The notes under the pieces were generated by a model. It saw only the letters and a list, made by a program, of their open reading frames with translations. It did not search any database and was not told the origin of the DNA. A stretch of 64,000 nt of DNA from an uncultured Bacteroidales bacterium (GTDB taxonomy: Bacteria; Bacteroidota; Bacteroidia; Bacteroidales; UBA932): the NCBI GenBank assembly GCA_944326365.1, contig CALVDR010000004.1:62001-126000 (forward strand), given 5' to 3'. Numbering within the stretch: the stretch's first letter is position 1; each line of letters starts with the position of its first letter. Position numbers and translations under genes: made by a program. Of this stretch, positions 33,656 through 41,543 are shown piece by piece.

Positions 33656-34279
33656 TCATAAAAATACTGCCGGAAGTACCAGAATTCCTGCCGGCAAAAT
33701 TTCCAGGGCGCAAAGATACAAAAATGACGTTAAAAACGAGCAGGAGTTGTTGAAAATTTGAAACTTTCTGAAAACGGAAAGCAGATACAGCGACAGAATC
33801 ACATAATAGAGCACGGTCCTGGAAGTTTCCATGGAAACTTTTGAAAAAGAGCATATTCCGGCTGTGGCCAAAACGGCTGCCGCCATGATGCAGAAATAGC
33901 TCCATGATACTCTTCGGGCAAATTTGAACGTCTTTTCGCCGCCTTTCGGCTTTCTGACCAGAATATAAGGTACGGTTCTGACCATGAGATATCCGGCGAA
34001 CACGCCGAAGATGCATCCTGTATATGCAAGGCCCTGTACATGGCTCAGGAACTCCGGATCATACAGCCGGTAGCAGGATATTGCCAGACAGAACGGAACA
34101 GTCATGTATATGGCGAAAATATTCCGGTCATGACTGAGTTTCATGCTGTTTTCCAGGTTGAGACATTCTTTCCATCTGAGCAGGCATCCGGCCAGGGAAG
34201 GCAATATCCCTGCAATGATTCCGATCAGAAGGATTCCGGTGATGACCCAGACTCCTGCAATGATTCCGATGATATCCAT
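33656..34279 (-). CDS. DUF4271 membrane protein
   Basis: This 207-residue integral membrane protein of unknown function is usually found next to hemD in Bacteroidota, as here (one base between the two genes). Six or so hydrophobic helices are visible, beginning with GIIAGVWVITGILLIGIIAG and ending ALEILPAGILVLPAVFL. The central text YLMVRTVPYILVRKPKGGEKTF has the basic loop found in relatives. No catalytic motif is recognisable. Conserved linkage with hemD suggests a tetrapyrrole- or envelope-related role, but that is inference. It abuts yciH upstream without a gap. Confidence 0.8.
   Translation of the reverse strand: MDIIGIIAGVWVITGILLIGIIAGILPSLAGCLLRWKECLNLENSMKLSHDRNIFAIYMTVPFCLAISCYRLYDPEFLSHVQGLAYTGCIFGVFAGYLMVRTVPYILVRKPKGGEKTFKFARRVSWSYFCIMAAAVLATAGICSFSKVSMETSRTVLYYVILSLYLLSVFRKFQIFNNSCSFLTSFLYLCALEILPAGILVLPAVFL
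33711..33718 (-). promoter_or_regulatory. Candidate internal -7 box ahead of hemD
   Basis: The minus strand reads TATCTTTG, a consensus match, 56 bases upstream of the hemD start and inside the 3' end of the DUF4271 coding region. T-rich sequence lies in the -33 area without an exact TTTG at the right distance. Confidence 0.4.
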
Positions 34280-34624
34280 TTAATTGCCTCTCTTTGCTTT
34301 ATACCCCATTTCCTGCAGGAGAGCGGTCACCTTGTCCCTGAAGTCCCCTTGAATGGTGATTTCCCCGTCTTTGGCGCTTCCTCCTACTCCGCATTTCACT
34401 TTCAGGGTCCTCCCAAGTTCGGCCAGGTCTTCGGCCTTTCCTACAAAGCCTGTCACCAATGTGACCTGTTTGCCTCCCCGATTCCGCCTGTCAATGGTCA
34501 CTGTGAGTTTCTGGGCCGACGGCTCCGGCGTTTCGGTTTCGGTGTCAATTTCCTTTTCGTATTTGAAATCAGGATTGGTCGAATAGACCACCCCGAGTCT
34601 TTTTTTCCAGTCGTTGTCTGCCAT
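34280..34624 (-). CDS. yciH: SUI1/eIF1-like translation factor (YciH)
   Basis: This 114-residue cytoplasmic protein has the SUI1 fold, implicated in start-codon fidelity in E. coli. The conserved core is LTVTIDRRNRGGKQVTLVTG, followed by LKVKCGVGGSAKDGEITIQG and the C-terminal DKVTALLQEMGYKAKRGN. The N-terminal 35 residues are charged and probably flexible. It is the first gene of the run leading to DUF4271, hemD, rnpA and yidD. A -7-like box TATTTTTG is present on the minus strand at 34652-34659, 28 bases ahead of the ATG. Confidence 0.88.
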   Translation of the reverse strand: MADNDWKKRLGVVYSTNPDFKYEKEIDTETETPEPSAQKLTVTIDRRNRGGKQVTLVTGFVGKAEDLAELGRTLKVKCGVGGSAKDGEITIQGDFRDKVTALLQEMGYKAKRGN

Positions 34625-34668
34625 TTGTTAAATCTTTACGGTAAATTCATGCAAAAATACTGGTATCG

Positions 34669-35340
34669 TTATTTTAGGATGGAGAGCAGGAGAGGTTCCA
34701 TGATCTTGTAGCCGGCCAGGCCGGGATGTACACCGTCGTATGAGTATTTCCTGGGGAAGGAGCCGTCTTCGGCAGCGAGTGCAGAGTGATAGTCGACATA
34801 TGGAATCCTGTTCTTCTGTGCATAGGCCTTGATCATCCCGTTGAGTTCCGCGATTTTTTCCGCTACTCCGGTGACGGATTTTCTCCAGTGGAACTGCACC
34901 GACGGCGTGACGGAACAGAGAACAGGTCTGATTTTGTGAGCTTTTGCCAGTTCGCACATGGATTTTATGTTCCCGAGAATGTTTTCCGGTGAAATGCAGC
35001 CTGTGTTGCAAGCGAGATCGTTCGTTCCGGCGAGGATGACCACGTATTTCGGATGCAGCTCGATGACATCCTGACGGAAGCGTATCAGCATCTGCGATGA
35101 TGTCTGGCCCGAGATGCCGCGGCATACGATGTTGTTTTCAGGGAAAAAGTCAGGGTCTTCGCGATCCCAGTTGTCGGTGATGGAGTCTCCCATCAGTACG
35201 GCCAGCGGCTTTTCCGTGACTTTTTCATTGTCGGCGGCATACCTGCCGAACTGTGCCCAGTCCGTGTCCGGTGCTATCTGGGCTGATGCGCATATTGCCG
35301 TAAGCGCGAGCAATGCTGTTAGGGTCAGTTTCCTGTTCAT
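34669..35340 (-). CDS. Secreted SGNH/GDSL-type esterase
   Basis: This 223-residue exported hydrolase has a signal peptide MNRKLTLTALLALTAICASA. The SGNH blocks are present: nucleophile Ser in LMGDSITDNW, Gly block at CRGISGQTS, Asn in LAGTNDLACN, and Asp/His in YDGVHPGLAGY. The compact size and GTNDL block resemble carbohydrate acetylesterases and platelet-activating-factor acetylhydrolase-like proteins in Bacteroidales. It stands alone between yciH and the palindromic repeat at 35480, with a near-consensus -7 box (TATCTTTA) at about 35378-35385 on the minus strand. Removal of acetyl groups from sugars is the likeliest role. Confidence 0.85.
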   Translation of the reverse strand: MNRKLTLTALLALTAICASAQIAPDTDWAQFGRYAADNEKVTEKPLAVLMGDSITDNWDREDPDFFPENNIVCRGISGQTSSQMLIRFRQDVIELHPKYVVILAGTNDLACNTGCISPENILGNIKSMCELAKAHKIRPVLCSVTPSVQFHWRKSVTGVAEKIAELNGMIKAYAQKNRIPYVDYHSALAAEDGSFPRKYSYDGVHPGLAGYKIMEPLLLSILK

Positions 35341-35479
35341 AATGTGATGTTTTTCTGTTTTGTCGGGTATGATTTGTAAAGATACTACATTTTGAGCAGA
35401 TTATCTGTCCAAATTGTAACTGAATTTCTACATCCCGATAGTCATAATAAACGGAAAACTGAACTTTTTTCTTAATTTT

Positions 35480-35772
35480 ACGTGAGTTCGATGAAAAGAA
35501 CGTAGTGAATTTCAGAGAACTACCTCTTTTAGAGGATTCGTAAAACGAATCCGTGGGTAAGTCCTCCCCTCGATAGGCCTAAGAAAATCCCCCTAATAGG
35601 GGGCAGGGGGTTAAGACAGGGCCAGTCTTTCGAAGAAAGACGTAATTGGGTGACCGAGTCACCCAATTTAGGTGGGGTGACACGTAAAATGAAGGGAGAT
35701 TTCGAAGAAATCGTAACGTCAGTTCGATGAAGTCTCTGGTACTGAGTAGAATAATTCGTCGAACTGACGTTA
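35480..35772 (+). repeat. Modular palindromic repeat element, copy E1
   Basis: The element is bounded by inverted ends: ACGTGAGTTCGATGAA at 35480-35495 and TTCGTCGAACTGACGT at 35755-35770. A third copy of the end motif, pointing inwards, begins at about 35715. Inside are short hairpins placed end to end: GGATTCGTAAAACGAATCC, TCCCCCTAATAGGGGG, GTCTTTCGAAGAAAGAC, ATTGGGTGACCGAGTCACCC and GATTTCGAAGAAATC. The same ends and some of the same modules recur at 55441-55640 and 55873-56106. No open frame or transposase is inside. The rest of the 35341-35853 gap is AT-rich, with the tandem repeat at 35805-35842. Confidence 0.85.
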
Positions 35773-35804
35773 ATTTTGTTAATTGAAACAGTCTGGAAAC
35801 ATTG

Positions 35805-35842
35805 TTTTATACCTTGATGAAGGTTTTATACTTTAATAAAGG
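35805..35842 (+). repeat. Two tandem 19-base repeats upstream of the relic ORF
   Basis: TTTTATACCTTGATGAAGG (35805-35823) is followed at once by TTTTATACTTTAATAAAGG (35824-35842), 15 of 19 bases identical. The first contains the imperfect palindrome ACCTT/AAGGT. They end 11 bases before the relic ORF at 35854 and look like operator sites kept from the original gene. Confidence 0.7.
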
Positions 35843-35853
35843 CAGTAGATTGT

Positions 35854-36069
35854 ATGGCTTCATTGCATATTAAGAATTTCGGTCCTATTTCGGACTCGAC
35901 GAAAATAGACATGACACTCGTCTGCGATTTTATCGAGGCCGTATCTTCACAGGATGAATCAAAGCTTACAAGCAGCATAGACGCCTCAATAGAAAGCCAT
36001 GTAATGGGATTCCGTGCGGAAAAGAGCCGCCTGTCCAATAAAAAATCCAAGATGCCCGTTTCAAAGTAA
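35854..36069 (+). pseudogene. Chimeric relic: AAA-ATPase N-terminus joined to oxidoreductase C-terminus
   Basis: This 71-codon open frame appears to be made of two unrelated pieces. Residues 1-23 (MASLHIKNFGPISDSTKIDM) resemble the first beta-strands of an AAA/SMC-like ATPase, but the Walker A that should follow is missing. From about residue 24 the text CDFIEAVSSQDESKLTSSID continuing to IESHVMGFRAEKSRL resembles the extreme C-terminus of Gfo/Idh/MocA oxidoreductases. The most economical explanation is a deletion joining two genes. The upstream tandem repeats would be the ATPase gene's old control region. It overlaps the GH3 stop by nine bases tail to tail. Both family resemblances are from memory and need a search. 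Function is not expected. Confidence 0.55.
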
Positions 36070-38412
36070 CGGAATTTGCACGGTCAGCCTGGCGCATTGC
36101 ACATCACGGCTGTCAGGCCCTATCATAATGTCAAAGTCCCCGTTTTCAACGACGAATCTGGCAGACAATGGTTCAGATGAGCCTGACATGTTGTACTGGT
36201 CAACTGAATACCAGCCCAGCATGTCAGGACTGATGTCAAATTCCACTTCAGCACTTTCGCCGGCTTTAAGGAAAATCCTCTTGAAGCCTTTTAGTTCCTT
36301 GACAGGACGGCTTTCAGATGAGACCACATCACGAATATATAATTGCACTACTTCATAACCATCATATTTGCCAGTGTTGCTGACTGTCACCTTTGCCTTG
36401 ACAGAACCATCTCCTGAAATAATGGAATCTGAAAGCGTAATTGGTGAATAAGCGAAGGTGGTATAGCTCAAACCATAACCAAAAGGATAGAGAGGCTCGT
36501 TCGGACAATCTATCCAGTTGCTTGAATATCTGCAATAATCCTTGGCGTAGGGATCCCTTCCGGTATTCTTCATATTATAGTAGACCGGAATCTGACCGAC
36601 GCTGCAGGGGAAACTCATTGTAAGCTTTCCAGAAGGGTTCACATCTCCGAAAAGAACAGATGTAATGGCAGCCGCGGCTTCAGAACCGCCGAACCATGTC
36701 TCAAGAATGGAGGTCATAGCCTTATTTTCCCAGGCAAGCGTCATCGGACGGCCAGAGAAAAGCACCATAACAATCGGCTTTCCTGTAGCATACAGGGCTT
36801 CAAGCAACTTTTTCTGACATCCTGGAAGGCCAATATCCGTACGGGAACCGGACTCTCCACTCATAAAGGCGGTCTCTCCCACCGCAGCTACCACAACATC
36901 TGAACTCCTGGCGATGGACACGGCCTCACCTATCATATCTTCCAAAGGTCGCTTGTCCCACCGCACGGCATTCCTCGGGGATGTCTGCTTTTCCAACTTC
37001 TCATTTTCGAGGACATTACATCCCTTTGCATAGCTGAGGTTTATCCCCTCCTGCTTTCTCATTTCATCAAGCAAAGAAGCATAATCATCTCTGGCGGCAA
37101 CGGCCCAGCATCCCTGATATTGTACCCCGGCATCTGCAAGAGGGCCCACAAGAGCAAGTTTCAGATTTTTGCTCAGAGGAAGCAGCTGCTTGCCATCAAC
37201 TTGTCCGTTCTTCAGAAGCACAAAGGTGGAAGCGGCTATCCTTCGTGCCTCAGCACGATTCTCATCCGTATAGATCCTCTGTTTTCTGGATGGTTCGAGG
37301 TATTTGTACGGATCATTGAACAGGCCGAGTTTCCATTTTGCTTCAAGAACCCGGCGGCAGGCAGCATCTATTTGTTTCTGGCTCACCTTTCCACCTTCAA
37401 GGGCCTTGTCAAGTGTCATGCAACCAGCAGTCACCATATCCATGTCCAGACCGGCATTCAGAGACATCACAGCCGCATCCTCCTTTGACGCAGCAACCCT
37501 GTGGTTGACAAGTTCTCCGACTGCGTTGTAGTCAGAAACGACAAAGCCATTAAAACTCCACTGATTTCTAAGCACTTCGGTAAGAAGCCACCTGTTTGCA
37601 GTCGAAGGGCAGCCGTTCAGGTCATTGAACGAAGTCATCACTGAAGCGACGCCCTCTTCAATGGCAGCCTTGTAAGGAGGAAAATATTCGTTGTACATAC
37701 GCGCCGGGCTCATGTCAACCTCGCGGTAATCCCGGCCTGACTCTGTCGCACCATAAAGGGCAAAATGCTTCAGGCAAGCCAGCATGTTGCTGTCTTCCGA
37801 ATAGTCCCCGTCACCCTGATAACCCCTGACCATGGCTCGGGCATAAAGACTGACCAGATAAGGATCTTCCCCAAAGCCTTCAGCACAGCGACCCCACCGC
37901 GGGTCACGGGCAATATCAACCATCGGATTGAATGTCCAGTTGACTCCGTCAGCCGTTGCCTCAATTGCAGAAATTCTTGCTCCTGTCTGCACATCCTCCG
38001 GATTCCATGAGCAGGAAAGTCCCAGAGGAATCGGGAAGACGGTCTCATGTCCGTGTATCACATCCAGACCGACAAGAAGTGGAATCCCTAAACGGGATTC
38101 CTCAACTGCGGCTTTCTGATATAAAAGGACATTCTCATAGCCATAAGTATTCAGGATGGCACCAACTCTCCCGGCCCTGATGTCTTCCAGGACGTTTTCA
38201 CATTTCTGATTGCCTGTTACCACCGAAGTGTTCGGAACAGAAGGAAGATTCATCTGCCCCAATTTCTCCTCAAGAGTCATACGGGACATCAGATCATCAA
38301 TGAAGGAATCCATTTCCCTCTCAGATGTTCCCTTATTGGAGCATGAACAAATAAGCAATGCAGCAACAGAGAGTAATGCCGTCAGTATATGAGAATGTCT
38401 CTTTTTCATCAT
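36061..38412 (-). CDS. GH3-family beta-glycosidase (BglX-like) lipoprotein
   Basis: This exported enzyme of 783 residues hydrolyses beta-linked glucose or xylose from oligosaccharides. The start at 38412 gives a lipoprotein signal (HILTALLSVAALLICSCSNK). The longer frame to 38496 runs into the preceding gene and is rejected. GH3 features are visible: the barrel lead MTLEEKLGQMNLPS, the substrate-binding KHFALYGATESGRDY, the nucleophile Asp in NGFVVSDYNAVGEL, the second domain with AVGETAFMSGESGSRTDIGL, and a C-terminal fibronectin-III-like domain. It is the last intact gene of the sigma/FecR-controlled PUL. Its start overlaps the stop of the three-module enzyme gene, so translation is coupled. 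Confidence 0.92.
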   Translation of the reverse strand: MMKKRHSHILTALLSVAALLICSCSNKGTSEREMDSFIDDLMSRMTLEEKLGQMNLPSVPNTSVVTGNQKCENVLEDIRAGRVGAILNTYGYENVLLYQKAAVEESRLGIPLLVGLDVIHGHETVFPIPLGLSCSWNPEDVQTGARISAIEATADGVNWTFNPMVDIARDPRWGRCAEGFGEDPYLVSLYARAMVRGYQGDGDYSEDSNMLACLKHFALYGATESGRDYREVDMSPARMYNEYFPPYKAAIEEGVASVMTSFNDLNGCPSTANRWLLTEVLRNQWSFNGFVVSDYNAVGELVNHRVAASKEDAAVMSLNAGLDMDMVTAGCMTLDKALEGGKVSQKQIDAACRRVLEAKWKLGLFNDPYKYLEPSRKQRIYTDENRAEARRIAASTFVLLKNGQVDGKQLLPLSKNLKLALVGPLADAGVQYQGCWAVAARDDYASLLDEMRKQEGINLSYAKGCNVLENEKLEKQTSPRNAVRWDKRPLEDMIGEAVSIARSSDVVVAAVGETAFMSGESGSRTDIGLPGCQKKLLEALYATGKPIVMVLFSGRPMTLAWENKAMTSILETWFGGSEAAAAITSVLFGDVNPSGKLTMSFPCSVGQIPVYYNMKNTGRDPYAKDYCRYSSNWIDCPNEPLYPFGYGLSYTTFAYSPITLSDSIISGDGSVKAKVTVSNTGKYDGYEVVQLYIRDVVSSESRPVKELKGFKRIFLKAGESAEVEFDISPDMLGWYSVDQYNMSGSSEPLSARFVVENGDFDIMIGPDSRDVQCARLTVQIPLL

Positions 38413-41400
38413 TTTCTTGTATTCAGTTGTTTTATTATTTCTATCTCGTCTGCTTTGTAAGGAGTCCCGTCTTTGTGAAGAATGTCGTGGAACCACAGTT
38501 CCGGCTCGCTTCCGTCCGTGAGAACTTCCTCCCAGGAATATTTGGTGTTCGTTTTGCCGTCCACCAGGCCCCAGTTGATTGCCCCGACATTGTTTTTCTT
38601 CAGAAGAGGCATAATCGCCTGGAATGTACTACCTTTGGTGCGGGCCATATATTCAGTACAGAACATAGGACGGTTGAATACCTGCAGGTGCTTGATTTCA
38701 GCGGCATGCACAGGCTCGGGAGCATAGTTATGGTAACTGATGACATCCGAATTCTGAAGTTGGAAGGCATTGAGCGGAGAATAAGCCTGATTTAGCATCC
38801 ATATACCGCAGGTCAGCGGCTGACTTGGAATACATTTGCGTGCAATTTCAAACACCTTTTTAACCAATGGAAGACTCTGGATTCCGAGCTGATTGCCTCC
38901 CGGCTCATTGAACAGGTCCCACATCAGAATACGGTCATCCCTGCCGAATGTTGTCAGGATATCTGTCAAGTACGACTCAACCATCTTGAACAGGCTCTCC
39001 TTGTCTTTTCGCAAAGACATTGACGGGTCTCTCACCCATCCGGAATTGTGTACTCCTGTCTTAGGTTCAGGCTGCTGCCCATAAGAGGATTCCGCCTCCC
39101 AGCAGTCGTCGAAGAAGACAAAGAACGGACGTATGCCGTGTTTCTTGCAAACATCCAGAAATACCGACATACGGTCTTTCAGTCCGCAAGGATCTCTCTG
39201 CCATACCACACTGCTGAGAAATACCCTCAAAGTATTGAAACCCAGGTCTTCAGCCCATCCAAGTTCCTCGTCAATGCGATTGATGTCAAAGGTCTCTGCA
39301 CTCCACATTTCAATCTGGTTGATGGCATTGGCTGGGATGTAATTGACTCCAGAGAACCAGGGCTGTGCCGCACTCCAGGCATTTGCCTGTTCCTCGGTCC
39401 AACGCTCGGCTGCATCATATATGCGGATAACTGTGCCGGGTGAGGAAATGTCTCCCGGAGTTGCAGCCATCGTGCCTATGCGGTTCAACACCTCTGCGGG
39501 GATGACAAGTCCCTCGTCAGTCATTTTCACAGTCTTTGAGATATCGACTGATCTATCCCCTGCAAGATCCTGAGCAAGAATCCTGAAGGTTTTCCCTTTG
39601 AGTCCATCTGCCTTGAGAGTCAATGTGCCGAATACTCCAAACACTCCGACAGGCTTGTAAATGTCCTCTATCTCGATGCTCACATCCACGCCCTTGGCTA
39701 TTCTCTCGCGGCCTATCCGTCTCGGAAGAGCCGACACAGCCGTTGCCCCGTCCGGATACCTGCTGCACAGAAGGTAAGGGCAATCCTCCGATTGGTCATC
39801 CGTTTGGGCCAGAGGCATATTGCGGCTCACTCTGGCAGGTGCGCTAGCCTTGACGGTGTCACCGACCTCGTGCTTTACCCAGGATTCGCCCTTTCCATAA
39901 ATCCATTTATCTGTAAGACGCTGATTATCAACCACGACATCAGACTTAACTCCGAACGGCTCCGCAATTCTGCTCCATCTCACAGCCCTCACAATCTCAT
40001 CAAGTCTGAGGTAAACATCCTTGTACTTTATCTGTGAGATTGTGTTCAAATCATTGCCGCTGACATTCAGCAATGGATGACGCATGACGCCTATCGAACA
40101 ACCCAGACCAGCGGCTATGTATGCCTCATCCTCACAATTCACAAGTCCTTTCACCCCGTCCTCTGCCTTGAGGGCAAGCATTCTGGAAACGCGGTCAATT
40201 GTCAACGGTACAGAAATAACGTCATCCACATCGTAGGTGCGGTACACATCGCTGAATGTGACGTAAGGGCGAAGATTTTCCGTTGGTGTAGGACCAATGC
40301 AAGGAGCGTGTTCAATCCAAAGTTCAGGAGCATGCTTCTTTCCGAGTGCAGTCATATTCCTTCGATAGGCTGCATCATGCTCATATCTTCCCCAATCCAC
40401 CTTCAGGTAGCCGACCCCGGCATTCGCGAAGGTAGTTAGCCTGTCAGTCCAGAATTCATCTGCGGACATTCCGCCCTGCTGGTCCTCATGTGCCGCAACC
40501 CAAAGGCCCAGACCCTTCCATCCTTTTGCCTTGACTTTGTCTGAGAGTTTCTGCATCCTTTCTGCAGGAGAACCGTTTATGGAAGGAAATCTTGTCGTGT
40601 CCACTTCGTCGCGGCCATAGCCCTTGTTGGTATTGACCGGAATATCCCATGAGTCGTCGAGGAGGAAATAAAGGTCCTTGCGGACTTTAGGGAAGAAATT
40701 TATCCATCCTTGTCCGGGGCCGCTGCCGAAAATATTCTCTTCGGTCATCTCGGAGCGGATATCGTCAGTGCCGCAATATGCATACTGGGTGTTCCAAGTG
40801 CAATAATAATTGGGAGCCTTCGAAGCCTCTGTAGGGACGAGGTTGAAATATGTGACCTTCAAAGGAGCGAAAACAGGTTCTCCCAGGACATCTTTCAAAG
40901 CCTCATTCCAGCATCCGGCAATCCACTCGCGGCCTTCAGCATTGGGATGAACCTTGTCAGCGACATTCAGCCTCTCCCAGCTGTAATTATCGGCTATATC
41001 CACCAGTCTTATACCCTCATCGCCATATCCCTTGACCAATTTGACTATTTCCCGGTTCAGTTCAGGGATATAGGAATATTTGGGCAGTTTCCCGGACGGA
41101 ATCACCTCAGCAACAAGGATGATGGCATCCGGATTAATCTTGCGGATTTTCCGTATGACTGATTTATAGGCTTTTATGATACCTTTCACCGGCTTGGTTG
41201 CAGCATCGTGGTTGTGACCGGAATGAAAGAGGACTATGTCTGCAGGGTACTCCCTATACACATCCTCAACCGTGCTTTCTATGAATTCCACATCCTTGCC
41301 GCACCAGCCATAACAAGGTATGGACTCCTCACCGCTGCGGCTCATCCTCGGACCGATGAACTCCACATCATAGCCTTCCTCGAAGAGCATCCTCTTCAAT

Positions 41401-41534
41401 GGAGACAGATATGAACCCTGTCCGTCAATACCCTCCGTTATTGAGTCACCTAAGCCCAGAATCGTGTAATTCCGGGCTTGGCAACCAATAGATAGAATAC
41501 AGAGGAATAATATTATCTGTATTGTTTTCTTCAT
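38409..41534 (-). CDS. Three-module enzyme: SGNH esterase, alpha-galactosidase-like barrel, GH5-like barrel
   Basis: This exported 1041-residue protein appears to carry three catalytic modules. Residues about 22-220 are an SGNH esterase with Ser31 in GLGDSITEG, HSGHN at about 104-108, and Asp193/His196 in ADKVHPNAEG. Residues about 226-700 form a GH27/GH36-like barrel plus beta-domain, with FLLDDSWDIP and the likely nucleophile D380 in YLKVDWGRYEHD. Residues about 725-1041 are a GH5-like barrel with acid/base E877 in MWDLFNEPGG and nucleophile-position E961 in MFCTEYMAR. Family names are by pattern; the middle module is the least certain. The three activities in one chain imply a substrate that is acetylated and carries alpha-linked side sugars on a beta-linked backbone. 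Confidence 0.78.
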   Translation of the reverse strand: MKKTIQIILFLCILSIGCQARNYTILGLGDSITEGIDGQGSYLSPLKRMLFEEGYDVEFIGPRMSRSGEESIPCYGWCGKDVEFIESTVEDVYREYPADIVLFHSGHNHDAATKPVKGIIKAYKSVIRKIRKINPDAIILVAEVIPSGKLPKYSYIPELNREIVKLVKGYGDEGIRLVDIADNYSWERLNVADKVHPNAEGREWIAGCWNEALKDVLGEPVFAPLKVTYFNLVPTEASKAPNYYCTWNTQYAYCGTDDIRSEMTEENIFGSGPGQGWINFFPKVRKDLYFLLDDSWDIPVNTNKGYGRDEVDTTRFPSINGSPAERMQKLSDKVKAKGWKGLGLWVAAHEDQQGGMSADEFWTDRLTTFANAGVGYLKVDWGRYEHDAAYRRNMTALGKKHAPELWIEHAPCIGPTPTENLRPYVTFSDVYRTYDVDDVISVPLTIDRVSRMLALKAEDGVKGLVNCEDEAYIAAGLGCSIGVMRHPLLNVSGNDLNTISQIKYKDVYLRLDEIVRAVRWSRIAEPFGVKSDVVVDNQRLTDKWIYGKGESWVKHEVGDTVKASAPARVSRNMPLAQTDDQSEDCPYLLCSRYPDGATAVSALPRRIGRERIAKGVDVSIEIEDIYKPVGVFGVFGTLTLKADGLKGKTFRILAQDLAGDRSVDISKTVKMTDEGLVIPAEVLNRIGTMAATPGDISSPGTVIRIYDAAERWTEEQANAWSAAQPWFSGVNYIPANAINQIEMWSAETFDINRIDEELGWAEDLGFNTLRVFLSSVVWQRDPCGLKDRMSVFLDVCKKHGIRPFFVFFDDCWEAESSYGQQPEPKTGVHNSGWVRDPSMSLRKDKESLFKMVESYLTDILTTFGRDDRILMWDLFNEPGGNQLGIQSLPLVKKVFEIARKCIPSQPLTCGIWMLNQAYSPLNAFQLQNSDVISYHNYAPEPVHAAEIKHLQVFNRPMFCTEYMARTKGSTFQAIMPLLKKNNVGAINWGLVDGKTNTKYSWEEVLTDGSEPELWFHDILHKDGTPYKADEIEIIKQLNTRK

Positions 41535-41543
41535 CTGAAATTA

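Noticed and set aside
35480-35772. CRISPR array or attachment site
   Set aside because: The repeated strings are irregular hairpins without uniform repeat-spacer spacing, and no cas or integrase gene is near.
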